Position numbers and translations under genes: made by a program. Below, piece after piece: positions 19,203-28,074 of a DNA stretch of 64,000 nucleotides (the first letter of the stretch is position 1; the number at the start of each line of letters is the position of its first letter). The stretch spans positions 124,001 to 188,000 of the forward strand of contig NZ_JAGJCB010000002.1 of assembly GCF_017814435.1 (NCBI RefSeq). Reading direction: 5' to 3'. The notes under the pieces were generated by a model, which saw only the letters and a program-made list of their open reading frames with translations, was not told where the DNA came from and ran no database searches. This DNA comes from Mariniflexile gromovii (GTDB taxonomy: Bacteria > Bacteroidota > Bacteroidia > Flavobacteriales > Flavobacteriaceae).

Positions 19203-19532
19203 ATGATAAAAGTTTCTGAAACAGCTAAGAAAAAAGTTATCGAACTTATGCAAGAAGATGGCTTTAACCCTGCTACCGATTTTGTGCGTGTAGGCGTTAA
19301 AAGTGGCGGTTGTTCTGGGCTATCTTACGATTTAAAGTTTGATAAAGAAAATAAAGAAGATGATAAAGTATTTGTAGACAATGATGTTAAGATTATTGTA
19401 GACAAAAAAAGTTTCCTGTACCTAGTAGGAACTACTTTAGAATACTCAGGAGGATTGAACGGTACTGGGTTTGTATTTAATAATCCAAATGCAAATCGCA
19501 CATGTGGTTGCGGTGAAAGTTTCTCACTTTAA
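19203..19532 (+). CDS. sufA: Fe-S cluster assembly A-type carrier (HesB/IscA/SufA family)
   Basis: 109 residues. The three conserved Cys are present: GGCSGLSY and the C-terminal pair CGCGESF. It carries or delivers Fe-S clusters to target proteins. It is the first gene of the suf cluster, 37 bp before a four-helix-bundle gene and upstream of sufB. The name sufA is by context; IscA or ErpA would fit the sequence equally well. Confidence 0.9.
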   Translation: MIKVSETAKKKVIELMQEDGFNPATDFVRVGVKSGGCSGLSYDLKFDKENKEDDKVFVDNDVKIIVDKKSFLYLVGTTLEYSGGLNGTGFVFNNPNANRTCGCGESFSL

Positions 19533-19537
19533 GTTTA

Positions 19538-19952
19538 TAAAGTAGAAAGTAAAAAAGTTTTAAAGTAGATGGCTAAGTTTAATTCTTTTGAAGAAATAAT
19601 ATCATGGCAAAAGGCAAGAGAATTAAACAAAGATATTTACAACTTAACAAAAGAAAATAAATATTTCAATGCTGATTTTGGTTTAAGAGACCAAATAAGA
19701 CGGTCAAGCATTTCAATTTCTTCAAACATAGCTGAAGGTTTTGAAAGAGAAACAACAAAAGAGTTCATTCGCTTTTTATATATTGCAAAAGCTTCCTCAG
19801 GAGAGTTTCGCTCGCAATTATATTTAGCTTTTGATATAAATTATTTAAGTTCAGATGAATTTGAAAAATTAAAGTTAAAAGTAAATGAAGTTTCAAAGTT
19901 AATTAGTGGTTTAATTAAATACCTGAATTCAACTTTATAACTTTCTACTTTA
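19538..19952 (+). other. Inverted-repeat-bounded cassette holding a four-helix-bundle gene
   Basis: Left arm 19538-19559 and right arm 19931-19952 pair over 22 bp with 2 mismatches; the outer 13 bp (TAAAGTAGAAAGT) are perfect. The right arm includes the stop codon of the enclosed gene. The whole unit (415 bp) fills the spacer between sufA and sufB. The same layout surrounds the other four-helix-bundle gene at 50174-50579. Confidence 0.75.
19569..19940 (+). CDS. Four-helix-bundle protein (S23/IVP family)
   Basis: 123 residues, helical throughout. The family signature [21 protein letters not shown] (residues about 38-58) is present in form, followed by the ARAS-like stretch [20 protein letters not shown]. 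Members are known from intervening sequences within 23S rRNA genes and are related to the Avd accessory protein of diversity-generating retroelements; the molecular role of stand-alone members is not settled. This copy lies inside the suf operon in the same direction, and is framed by inverted repeats. It is unrelated to Fe-S assembly as far as can be seen. Confidence 0.88.
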   Translation: MAKFNSFEEIISWQKARELNKDIYNLTKENKYFNADFGLRDQIRRSSISISSNIAEGFERETTKEFIRFLYIAKASSGEFRSQLYLAFDINYLSSDEFEKLKLKVNEVSKLISGLIKYLNSTL

Positions 19953-19969
19953 CAACATTAATACTAATT

Positions 19970-21418
19970 ATGAATAAATATACTGAAGACGATTTAAGGG
20001 AAGAACTTAAAACCAAGGAATACGAATACGGATTTTATACCGATATAGAATCTGACACATTTCCTGTGGGTTTAAATGAAGATATTGTTCGTGCTATTTC
20101 CCATAGAAAAGAAGAGCCAGAATGGATGACCGAATGGCGCTTAGAAGCCTTTCGTGCTTGGGAAAAAATGATTGAACCAGAATGGGCTAATGTACATTAC
20201 ACCAAACCAGATTTTCAAGCCATTTCGTACTACTCAGCACCAAACAGCAAGCCTAAATACAATAGTTTAGATGAAGTAGACCCAGAGTTATTAGCAACAT
20301 TTGCTAAACTTGGCATCTCTTTAGACGAGCAAAAGAAACTATCTGGTGTTGCTATGGACGTGGTGGTAGACTCCGTTTCTGTAGCTACAACTTTCAAGAA
20401 AACTTTAGGTGAAAAAGGCATCATTTTTTGCTCTATTTCTGAAGCGTTGCGTGAGCATCCAGATTTAGTTAAAAAATACATCGGTACCGTTGTGCCACAA
20501 AAAGACAACTTTTACGCCGCTTTAAACTCGGCTGTATTTAGTGATGGAAGTTTCTGCTACATTCCAAAAGGCGTTAAATGCCCCATGGAACTTTCTACTT
20601 ATTTTAGAATAAACCAAGCAGGAACAGGACAATTTGAAAGAACCTTGGTTATTGCCGATGAAGGTAGTTACGTTTCTTATTTAGAAGGTTGTACTGCACC
20701 TAGTCGTGATGAAAACCAATTACACGCAGCCGTTGTAGAGCTTATAGCTTTAGATGATGCCGAAATAAAATATTCAACCGTTCAAAACTGGTATCCAGGA
20801 AATGCTGAAGGTAAAGGTGGTGTGTTCAATTTTGTAACCAAACGAGGTTTATGCGAAAAGAACGCTAAAATTTCTTGGACACAGGTTGAAACTGGAAGTG
20901 CTGTTACTTGGAAATACCCATCTTGTGTATTGAAAGGTGATAACTCGGTTGGTGAGTTTTACTCTATTGCAGTAACAAACAACTACCAACAAGCCGATAC
21001 GGGAACGAAAATGATTCATTTAGGTAAAAATACCAAATCGACCATCATTTCTAAAGGTATTTCAGCAGGAAAATCTCAAAACAGCTACCGCGGATTGGTA
21101 AAAATTAGTCCGAATGCCGATAACGCCCGTAACTTTTCGCAATGCGATAGTTTGCTAATGGGTAACGAATGTGGTGCACACACCTTTCCGTACATTGAAG
21201 CTAAAAACAAATCGGCTAAAATAGAACACGAAGCAACCACTAGTAAAATTGGTGAAGACCAAATTTTCTATTGCAACCAACGTGGAATAGATACCGAAAA
21301 AGCGATTGCATTAATTGTAAACGGTTTCAGTAAAGAAGTATTAAATAAACTTCCTATGGAATTTGCTGTAGAAGCTCAAAAACTATTGGAAATTAGTTTA
21401 GAAGGCTCGGTAGGATAA
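19970..21418 (+). CDS. sufB: Fe-S cluster assembly scaffold subunit SufB
   Basis: 482 residues, typical length. The N-terminal helical region is followed by the right-handed beta-helix core with the family stretches [30 protein letters not shown] and the C-terminal [16 protein letters not shown]. The conserved C-terminal Cys (SQCDSLLMG region) and Glu are present. With SufC and SufD it forms the SufBC2D scaffold on which clusters are built in the cytoplasm. It is separated from the sufA-like gene by the four-helix-bundle cassette. Confidence 0.96.
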   Translation: MNKYTEDDLREELKTKEYEYGFYTDIESDTFPVGLNEDIVRAISHRKEEPEWMTEWRLEAFRAWEKMIEPEWANVHYTKPDFQAISYYSAPNSKPKYNSLDEVDPELLATFAKLGISLDEQKKLSGVAMDVVVDSVSVATTFKKTLGEKGIIFCSISEALREHPDLVKKYIGTVVPQKDNFYAALNSAVFSDGSFCYIPKGVKCPMELSTYFRINQAGTGQFERTLVIADEGSYVSYLEGCTAPSRDENQLHAAVVELIALDDAEIKYSTVQNWYPGNAEGKGGVFNFVTKRGLCEKNAKISWTQVETGSAVTWKYPSCVLKGDNSVGEFYSIAVTNNYQQADTGTKMIHLGKNTKSTIISKGISAGKSQNSYRGLVKISPNADNARNFSQCDSLLMGNECGAHTFPYIEAKNKSAKIEHEATTSKIGEDQIFYCNQRGIDTEKAIALIVNGFSKEVLNKLPMEFAVEAQKLLEISLEGSVG

Positions 21419-21445
21419 AATAAAAAACAACAAAATTCAAATAAC

Positions 21446-21498
21446 AAATTCCAATAGAAATAACTCTTGTGGGATTTGGAATTTAAAAATTGGAATTT
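21446..21498. repeat. Inverted repeat in the sufB-sufC spacer
   Basis: Perfect 10-bp arms AAATTCCAAT (21446-21455) and ATTGGAATTT (21489-21498), with an additional internal TTGGAATTT at 21477. It would form a stem in the polycistronic mRNA just before the sufC start. Confidence 0.65.
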
Positions 21499-21510
21499 CA
21501 AATAAATAGT

Positions 21511-22263
21511 ATGTTAAAAATTGAAAATTTACACGCAAGTGTTGAAGATAAAGCCATTTTAAGAGGCATTAATTTAGAAGTTAAAGCTGGAGAAGTTCAC
21601 GCTATTATGGGGCCAAACGGTTCTGGAAAAAGCACATTAGCTTCTGTAATTGCTGGAAAGGAAGAATATGAAGTAACCGAAGGAGATATCACATTTAACG
21701 GTGAAGACATTCATGAATTAGCTGCTGAAGAGCGTGCTCACAAAGGTGTGTTTTTATCCTTCCAATATCCTGTTGAAATTCCAGGCGTTTCGGTAACAAA
21801 CTTCATGAAAACTGCTATTAACGAAACACGAAAAGCCAAAGGATTGGAAGACATGCCTGCTAAAGATATGTTGAAGTTAATCCGCGAGAAATCGGAACTA
21901 TTGGAAATTGATAGAAAGTTTTTATCACGTTCTTTAAATGAAGGCTTTTCAGGTGGTGAAAAGAAGCGTAATGAAATTTTTCAAATGGCTATGTTAGAAC
22001 CTAAATTGGCTATTCTAGATGAAACCGATTCTGGTTTGGATATCGATGCACTGCGTATTGTTGCCAATGGTGTAAACAAACTTAAAAGCAAAGACAACGC
22101 GGTTATTGTTATTACGCATTACCAACGTTTGTTAGATTATATCGTTCCAGATTTTGTACACGTACTTTATAACGGACGTATCGTAAAATCGGGCGGAAAA
22201 GAATTAGCGCACGAGCTTGAAGAAAAAGGATACGACTGGATTAAAGAAGAAGTGAACGCTTAA
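21511..22263 (+). CDS. sufC: Fe-S cluster assembly ATPase SufC
   Basis: 250 residues from ATG 21511 (MLKIENLHAS). A TTG 21 bases upstream is in frame but lies inside an inverted repeat. Walker A is GPNGSGKST, the ABC signature FSGGEKKR and Walker B LAILDETDSGLD, with the H-loop His in VITHYQRL. This ABC-type ATPase has no membrane partner; it drives conformational change of SufB/SufD during cluster assembly. Confidence 0.96.
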   Translation: MLKIENLHASVEDKAILRGINLEVKAGEVHAIMGPNGSGKSTLASVIAGKEEYEVTEGDITFNGEDIHELAAEERAHKGVFLSFQYPVEIPGVSVTNFMKTAINETRKAKGLEDMPAKDMLKLIREKSELLEIDRKFLSRSLNEGFSGGEKKRNEIFQMAMLEPKLAILDETDSGLDIDALRIVANGVNKLKSKDNAVIVITHYQRLLDYIVPDFVHVLYNGRIVKSGGKELAHELEEKGYDWIKEEVNA

Positions 22264-22273
22264 AAATAAGTTA

Positions 22274-22339
22274 AAAGTAAAAAGTTTTTAAAGTTTAAAA
22301 GTTACACGCATTCAACTTTTTACTTTCAAACTTTTAAAC
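22274..22339. repeat. Double inverted repeat in the sufC-sufD spacer
   Basis: Perfect 13-bp arms AAAGTAAAAAGTT (22274-22286) and its complement (22314-22326), overlapping a second pair, GTTTAAAAG (22293-22301) with 22331-22339. The first arm resembles the TAAAGTAGAAAGT arm of the four-helix-bundle cassette 2.7 kb upstream. Confidence 0.65.
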
Positions 22340-22355
22340 ATTTCAACTCAACAAA

Positions 22356-23669
22356 ATGGATTTAAAAGAAAAATTAACAGCATCCTTTTTAGCATTCGAA
22401 AATCAAGTAGATACGGATACCTACGTACACGATGTTAGAAACGAAGCCATCAAAATATTCGAAGAAAAAGGCTTCCCTACCAAAAAGGAAGAAGCTTGGA
22501 AATACACCTCTTTAAACAGCGTTTTAAAAGAAGACTACAGCGTTTTTCCAAAAAAAGAAAACGCCATAGAATATAACGATGTAAAAAAATATTTCATCCA
22601 CGATATCGACACTTTTAATGTGGTGTTTATTGACGGAAAATATTCTTCGCACCTTTCGCAAACTACGCACGACGGATTGGACGTTTGCTTAATGTCATCC
22701 GCATTAACAAAACCAAAATACCGTTTAATTATTGAAAACTATTTCAATAAGGCAGCTACTAAAGACAGCTTGCCTTCATTAAACACAGCTTTTTCAAGCG
22801 AAGGTGCCTACATTCATATTCCAAAAAACAAACTGGTTCAAAAGCCTATTCAAATCATTTATTTTTCAACAGGTAACGAAGCAGCAACCATGTTGCAACC
22901 GCGTAACCTAATTGTGGTTGATGAGAATTCGCATGTACAAATCATTGAGCGTCACCAAAGTTTAACCGATAACCCTGTTTTAACCAACAGCGTTACAGAA
23001 ATTTTCACTAACAAACGCGCCATTGTCGATTATTACAAAATTCAAAACGACAACCAAAGCGCTACACTTATAGACAATACTTTTATTAAACAAAAGCAAG
23101 AAAGTGTTGCTTCGGTGCATACTTTTGCATTTGGCGGTAAATTGGTACGTAATAATTTGAATTTCTACCAAACAGGCGAACGTATCGAATCTACCCTAAA
23201 AGGTGTTACCATTATTGGCGACAAACAACATGTAGATCACAATACATTAGTTCACCATATTGAACCAAATTGCGAAAGCCATCAAGATTACAAAGGTATT
23301 TTTGGCGAAAACTCTACAGGTGTTTTTAACGGAAAAATCATCGTTGAAAAAGAGGCTCAAAAAACCAATGCTTTTCAAGCCAATAACAACATTTTAATAA
23401 GCGACAAAGCAACCATAAACACCAAACCCCAGCTAGAAATTTTTGCTGATGATGTAAAATGTTCTCACGGTTGCACCATTGGTCAATTAGACGAAAGCGC
23501 CATGTTTTACATGCGTTCGCGCGGAATTCCAGAAAAAGAAGCCAAGGCACTTTTAATGTACGCCTTTAGTAACAATGTGTTAAGCTCGGTTAAAATCCCT
23601 GAAATTAAACAACGTATTACTAAAATTATCGCCAACAAATTAGGCGTTAATATTGGTTTCGACCTATAA
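22356..23669 (+). CDS. sufD: Fe-S cluster assembly protein SufD
   Basis: 437 residues, a paralogue of SufB with a shorter N-terminus. Family features are KKEEAWKYTSL near residue 46, a beta-helix core with GIFGENSTGVFNGKI and the C-terminal CSHGCTIGQLDESAMFYM and RGIPEKEAKALLMYAF. It pairs with SufB in SufBC2D and helps acquire iron. Next gene: sufS. Confidence 0.96.
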   Translation: MDLKEKLTASFLAFENQVDTDTYVHDVRNEAIKIFEEKGFPTKKEEAWKYTSLNSVLKEDYSVFPKKENAIEYNDVKKYFIHDIDTFNVVFIDGKYSSHLSQTTHDGLDVCLMSSALTKPKYRLIIENYFNKAATKDSLPSLNTAFSSEGAYIHIPKNKLVQKPIQIIYFSTGNEAATMLQPRNLIVVDENSHVQIIERHQSLTDNPVLTNSVTEIFTNKRAIVDYYKIQNDNQSATLIDNTFIKQKQESVASVHTFAFGGKLVRNNLNFYQTGERIESTLKGVTIIGDKQHVDHNTLVHHIEPNCESHQDYKGIFGENSTGVFNGKIIVEKEAQKTNAFQANNNILISDKATINTKPQLEIFADDVKCSHGCTIGQLDESAMFYMRSRGIPEKEAKALLMYAFSNNVLSSVKIPEIKQRITKIIANKLGVNIGFDL

Positions 23670-23678
23670 AAATATATT

Positions 23679-23797
23679 GTCATTCCCTCGAAAGGGGGAA
23701 TCTCATGATGTTTTAATTATATTTTTTTGAAGCTAATCCCGCTTTCGGCAGTCGCTCTCTGCGAGGAGCTCCAACAAATGCCTCAATCGGGGCTAAA
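23679..23797. repeat. Composite intergenic repeat between sufD and sufS
   Basis: Two parts. 23679-23703 is a REP-like hairpin of the GTCATTCC...GGAATCT type, similar to 782-801. 23731-23797 is GC-richer than its surroundings, begins AGCTAATCCCGCTTTCGGCA, and ends in CGGGGCTAAAC, partly complementary to its beginning. The base composition stands out against the AT-rich suf genes. Confidence 0.6.
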
Positions 23798-23806
23798 CAT
23801 AAACCC

Positions 23807-25021
23807 ATGTTCAACGTAGAAACCATTCGAAAAGACTTCCCCATTCTTTCTCGCAAAGTAAATGGTAAACCTTTGGTGTATTTTGATAATGCAGCAACCT
23901 CACAAACCCCACAACAGGTTATTGATGTTATTGTAGATTATTATTCAAATTACAACGCGAATATTCACCGTGGCGTGCATAGTTTAAGTCAAGAAGCTAC
24001 CGATAAATACGAACAAGCCCGACAAAAAATCCAAAATCATTTCAATGCAAAACATGCGCACGAAATTATATTCACATCGGGTACAACGCATGGTATCAAT
24101 TTAGTTGCTAACGGTTTTTCATCACTATTAAAAAAAGACGATGAGATAATTGTTTCAGCATTGGAGCATCACAGTAACATTGTACCATGGCAAATGCTTT
24201 GCGAGCGTTCTGGAGCTACTTTAAAAGTCATTCCCATGAACCAAGAAGGCGAATTGGTAATGACCGAATACGATAAATTACTATCCAAAAACACCAAACT
24301 TGTTTTTGTAAATCATATTTCAAACGCCTTAGGCACTATCAATCCTATTGAATATATCATTGAAAAAGCGCACCAAGTAGGTGCTGCCGTTTTAATTGAT
24401 GGCGCACAATCTTGTCCTCACATAAAACCCGATGTTCAAGCTTTAGATGTCGATTTTTATGTAGCTTCAGCACACAAAATGTGCGGACCAACAGGCGAAG
24501 GCATGTTGTACGGAAAAGAAAGTTGGCTAAAAAAACTACCGCCTTACCAAGGTGGTGGCGAAATGATAGCCGAAGTAACCTTTGAGAAAACCACGTATGC
24601 CGATTTACCTCATAAATTCGAAGCTGGAACCCCAAACATTTGTGGCGGTATCGCTTTTGGAGCCGCTATCGATTATATGAACGCTATTGATTTTGATGCT
24701 ATTGCCAAATACGAACACGAACTTTTAGAATACGCCACAAAGCAATTATCTCAAATTGATGGATTAAAATTCTACGGTACTTCAAAGCATAAAACGTCCG
24801 TTATTTCTTTTAATTTAGAAGGCATTCACCCATACGACGTTGGAACTATTTTAGATAAATTAGGAATTGCTGTTCGAACGGGTCATCATTGTGCGCAACC
24901 TATTATGGATTATTATAAAATTCCAGGAACGGTTCGTGCTTCTTTTGCTTTTTACAACACCAAAGAAGAAATTGATATTTTTGTTTCTGGTGTTAAAAAA
25001 GCAAAAATGATGCTTTCTTAA
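23807..25021 (+). CDS. sufS: Cysteine desulfurase SufS
   Basis: 404 residues. The PLP Lys is in YVASAHKMCGPTGEG, the HHSN motif occurs as ALEHHSNIVPW, and the catalytic Cys in RTGHHCAQP. The short loop after RTGHHC marks a type II (SufS) enzyme, which needs SufE to accept the persulfide. SufE is encoded 2.2 kb downstream. It supplies sulfur from cysteine to SufBC2D. Confidence 0.96.
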   Translation: MFNVETIRKDFPILSRKVNGKPLVYFDNAATSQTPQQVIDVIVDYYSNYNANIHRGVHSLSQEATDKYEQARQKIQNHFNAKHAHEIIFTSGTTHGINLVANGFSSLLKKDDEIIVSALEHHSNIVPWQMLCERSGATLKVIPMNQEGELVMTEYDKLLSKNTKLVFVNHISNALGTINPIEYIIEKAHQVGAAVLIDGAQSCPHIKPDVQALDVDFYVASAHKMCGPTGEGMLYGKESWLKKLPPYQGGGEMIAEVTFEKTTYADLPHKFEAGTPNICGGIAFGAAIDYMNAIDFDAIAKYEHELLEYATKQLSQIDGLKFYGTSKHKTSVISFNLEGIHPYDVGTILDKLGIAVRTGHHCAQPIMDYYKIPGTVRASFAFYNTKEEIDIFVSGVKKAKMMLS

Positions 25022-25185
25022 ATAAATCTATTACGCTTTACATCTTTATTTTTTAATTTCATTTTGTTATTTATTTAACAAATACCTATGTTTTGTCAAA
25101 TAAATAACAATTTTATTGCTAAAACTTTAATTTTCTTTCAATTTTTTTTTATATTCAGATCGACTAATTCAAATATATTTAAAAA

Positions 25186-26262
25186 ATGAAAAAATTACTT
25201 TTAAGCATGGCCACTTTAGCCTTGCTAATTACTGCATGTAGTGACGAATCAAAAGAAGCCCCACTGCAAGAACAACAAATTGATATGAGCGATTTTTATG
25301 TCTATACAGAAAGTAGCGAAAATTTAAGTTCTAAATCCGTTAACTCTAACAAAAATTACACTTCATGCTATACCATGGAAGTATTAAACAAGCTACTAAT
25401 TGAAAATCCAGGATTAGAAAAAAAAATGTATGACATTGAATTTCATACAAGAAAATTTATTAATGCAAAAGGAAAACCTACCAATCCTGGTGGAGGCAAT
25501 AACGGTGGTTCTGATACAGAAGAAGATATTGATGTGCTACCTATTGATGATGGTTTAGGAACCGTTAATATTCCCGTGTATTTTCATATTGTACTGCCAA
25601 ATGCCAACGATGTAACCAACTCGCAAATACAATCTCAAATGAGTGTATTAAACAGTGATTTTAATAGTTCTAACACAAACCAATTACCTTCGGGCGCTAC
25701 CAATTTTGTGAACGATGCTACCACTACTAATATCAACTTTACTTTAGCCGGTACTTACAGATATAATAACAGTACTGCATCTTGGGGAACCAATAATGCG
25801 GTAAAAGCTGCCTACCCTCCTATCACACCAGAAACCCATTTAAATGTTTGGGTTTGTAATATTGGTGGCGGTATATTAGGATATGCACAATTCCCGGGAG
25901 GTAATTCAAATACAGATGGGGTTGTTTTATTGCATTCTAGCTTGCCAGGTGGCTCTGCTGCTCCTTATAATTTAGGCAGAACAGCAACCCATGAAGTTGG
26001 ACATTATTTAAACTTACGCCATATCTGGGGTGATGGAAGATGTAAGCAAGATGATTTCGTTTTAGATACCCCATCATCTGATGGTGCTAATTACGGATGT
26101 CCATCTTATCCAACCATTAATTGTAAATCTACAGACATGACCATGAATTATATGGATTACACAAATGATAGCTGTATGTACATGTTTACAGATGGCCAAC
26201 GCAATAGAATGCGCGCTCTTTTTACCACAGGTGGTGCAAGAGCAACCATGGCTGGCAATTAA
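25186..26262 (+). CDS. Secreted M43-type zinc metalloprotease, lipoprotein
   Basis: 358 residues. A lipoprotein signal ends in LLITACSDE (Cys 18). After a variable linker with GGGNNGG the protease domain starts at about 125. The zinc motif is HEVGHYLNLRH (269-279), with Met-turn region MNYMDY; this fits the pappalysin/cytophagalysin group. A surface or outer-membrane protease is expected. It has its own terminator and sits within the suf cluster without functional connection. It has no T9SS sorting domain. Confidence 0.9.
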   Translation: MKKLLLSMATLALLITACSDESKEAPLQEQQIDMSDFYVYTESSENLSSKSVNSNKNYTSCYTMEVLNKLLIENPGLEKKMYDIEFHTRKFINAKGKPTNPGGGNNGGSDTEEDIDVLPIDDGLGTVNIPVYFHIVLPNANDVTNSQIQSQMSVLNSDFNSSNTNQLPSGATNFVNDATTTNINFTLAGTYRYNNSTASWGTNNAVKAAYPPITPETHLNVWVCNIGGGILGYAQFPGGNSNTDGVVLLHSSLPGGSAAPYNLGRTATHEVGHYLNLRHIWGDGRCKQDDFVLDTPSSDGANYGCPSYPTINCKSTDMTMNYMDYTNDSCMYMFTDGQRNRMRALFTTGGARATMAGN

Positions 26263-26286
26263 AAACCGATAATTTTATTCAAATAT

Positions 26287-26315
26287 AAAAAGACGCCAAC
26301 TTTGGCGTCTTTTTT
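26287..26315 (+). terminator. Terminator downstream of the M43 protease
   Basis: Stem AAAAAGACGCC/GGCGTCTTTTT with a short loop and a T-run, 24 bp past the stop codon. Confidence 0.8.
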
Positions 26316-26343
26316 GTATGTTTAAAATCATTAACGATACAAC

Positions 26344-27117
26344 ATGAAATTAATACTTATTTTTTTAAGCCTATTTGCTGTAAAAACCTGTGACAACACA
26401 CAAAATAACATGACTGCGCAAAACACGACGCTTAGTGGCGTTTACCATATTAATTCTTTTTCAGATTTAAACTTAAACGACCATATTCTTACCATTGCCT
26501 TTGATGAAGAAACCAAACAAGTTTCCGGATTTTCTGGCTGTAATAGATTTTCTGGAACGTATACTGTAAACAAAAATTCCATAACAATGGGTCCGTTGGC
26601 CTCTACCAGAATGTTTTGCGACACTTCCAAAAACAACATAGATACCAAACTATTGGAGTTACTTGCAAAAGTAGATACTTTTAAAACCAACGGCGATTTT
26701 TTAAGTTTAGCTTCAAATAACAATGTTCTAATAAATGCCGATAAAACACAAAAAGAAGATGAGCCTATTAGCTTTGAATACGTTGCGCATTCAAGGGGAA
26801 CATTTAAGCATATTATTATCAGCAAAAAACAAATTTCCATTCAAAATAATAGAGGCGATGCTTCCATTTTAAAAAACATCAATAAAACACATTGGAACAC
26901 CCTATTAAAAGCTTTAAAACCTATTGACATTGAAAATATCCCAAACCTAAAAGCGCCTTCTGAAAACCGTTTTTTTGATGGCGCCGCTATTGCCAACTTG
27001 AAAATCACATACGAAGGCAAAACTTATGAAAGTCAAAGTTTCGATCATGGAAATCCACCCAAAGAAATAGCACAACTTGTTAAAGAAATGCTATCAATTT
27101 CAGAAAACATTGAATAG
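26344..27117 (+). CDS. META-domain protein, probable lipoprotein
   Basis: 257 residues. A hydrophobic leader (LILIFLSLFAVKTC) ends in a Cys that may be lipidated. Residues about 28-115 are a META/HslJ domain (VSGFSGCNRFSGTY, MGPLASTRMFC). The C-terminal 120 residues form a second beta-rich domain (FEYVAHSRGTFKHIIISKKQ) that I cannot name with confidence. Probably periplasmic or outer-membrane attached; function unknown. Located between the M43 protease and sufE. Confidence 0.8.
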   Translation: MKLILIFLSLFAVKTCDNTQNNMTAQNTTLSGVYHINSFSDLNLNDHILTIAFDEETKQVSGFSGCNRFSGTYTVNKNSITMGPLASTRMFCDTSKNNIDTKLLELLAKVDTFKTNGDFLSLASNNNVLINADKTQKEDEPISFEYVAHSRGTFKHIIISKKQISIQNNRGDASILKNINKTHWNTLLKALKPIDIENIPNLKAPSENRFFDGAAIANLKITYEGKTYESQSFDHGNPPKEIAQLVKEMLSISENIE

Positions 27118-27153
27118 CAACATTTCTTGTTGTATTTTTGCTATATAATTTGA

Positions 27154-27228
27154 TGTCAGGTCGAGCGCACTCGAGACCTCAATTTGTTTTACATATAGAA
27201 ACAACCTCTCGACTGCGCTCGTGGAGAC
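27154..27228. repeat. REP-like inverted repeat with TCGAGCGCA core upstream of sufE
   Basis: The first arm starts GTCAGGTCGAGCGCACTCGA and the second, at about 27205-27228, is its near complement (CTCTCGACTGCGCTCGTGGAGAC). The arms are GC-rich in an AT-rich region. It ends 18 bp before the sufE GTG start. A decayed relative (CGACTGCGCT) occurs at 51800. Confidence 0.7.
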
Positions 27229-27246
27229 AACTATAAAATTTTAAGA

Positions 27247-27669
27247 GTGAGTATTGAAGATATACAAAACGAAATAATAGACGAATTCTCAATGTTTGAA
27301 GATTGGGAAGAACGCTACCAATATATGATTGATTTAGGGAAAGATTTACCCCTAATTGACGACCAATACAAAACCGACAGCAACATTATAAAAGGTTGTC
27401 AAAGTAAAGTTTGGGTACATGCCGAAATGCAAGACGATAAAATAGAATTTACGGCTGATAGTGATGCCATCATTACCAAAGGTATTATTGCTATTTTAAT
27501 ACGTGTGTTTTCAAACCAACATCCAAAAGATATTATTAATGCAGATATGGGTTTTATTGATAAAATTGGTTTAAAAGAACATTTATCGCCTACCAGAGCA
27601 AATGGTTTGGTGAGTATGATAAAACAACTTAAAATGTATGCTATTGCGTACCAAACACAGTTAAAATAA
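27247..27669 (+). CDS. sufE: Sulfur acceptor protein SufE
   Basis: 140 residues, starting with GTG. The active-site Cys lies in IKGCQSKVWV (about residue 57), which receives the persulfide from SufS and passes it to SufB. Length and the YMIDLGKDLP and ANGLVSMIKQLK regions fit the family. It begins a second suf transcription block with the DUF59 gene 63 bp downstream. Confidence 0.95.
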   Translation: MSIEDIQNEIIDEFSMFEDWEERYQYMIDLGKDLPLIDDQYKTDSNIIKGCQSKVWVHAEMQDDKIEFTADSDAIITKGIIAILIRVFSNQHPKDIINADMGFIDKIGLKEHLSPTRANGLVSMIKQLKMYAIAYQTQLK

Positions 27670-27732
27670 GTTTATTTGTTGATACATTTCGAATAAACAC
27701 CTCAACAAATAAACAATTAAACATTAGAAAAA

Positions 27733-28056
27733 ATGAGCGAAACAATTGATACTACCGAATTAGGTGAAAAAATAGTAAACGTACTTAAAACCATTTACGA
27801 TCCAGAAATCCCTGTAGACATCTACGAATTAGGATTGATTTATGATGTATTTGTAAATGAAGATTACGACGTAAAAATTTTAATGACCTTAACAACCCCA
27901 AACTGTCCTGTAGCAGAAACATTGCCTATGGAAGTTGAAGAAAAAGTAAAGTCTTTAAACGACGTGAAATCTGCTGAAGTTGAAATTACTTTTGATCCCC
28001 CTTGGACACAAGATTTAATGAGTGAAGAAGCAAAACTTGAATTGGGAATGCTATAA
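27733..28056 (+). CDS. DUF59/MIP18-family Fe-S assembly protein (SufT-like)
   Basis: 107 residues. The motif DPEIPVDIYELGLIYD and TTPNCPVAETLP (conserved Cys) mark the DUF59 family, which supports Fe-S maturation in Suf-only bacteria. It follows sufE closely. A single-domain protein without an ATPase partner fused. The role is supported by family knowledge and position. Confidence 0.9.
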   Translation: MSETIDTTELGEKIVNVLKTIYDPEIPVDIYELGLIYDVFVNEDYDVKILMTLTTPNCPVAETLPMEVEEKVKSLNDVKSAEVEITFDPPWTQDLMSEEAKLELGML

Positions 28057-28074
28057 GTTTAATCAACACATTTA

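Noticed and set aside
19569-19940. Avd-type component of a diversity-generating retroelement
   Set aside because: The protein family is related, but no reverse transcriptase, template repeat or variable repeat was found near either copy.
21490-21510. TTG start for sufC
   Set aside because: It falls inside the inverted repeat; SufC proteins begin at MLKIENL-like sequence, which is ATG 21511.
25186-27117. M43 protease and META protein as functional parts of the suf system
   Set aside because: Both are exported, one has its own terminator, and Suf acts in the cytoplasm; their position looks incidental.
27154-27228. CRISPR-like repeat unit
   Set aside because: It is one hairpin with complementary arms, not spaced direct repeats; no cas genes are present.
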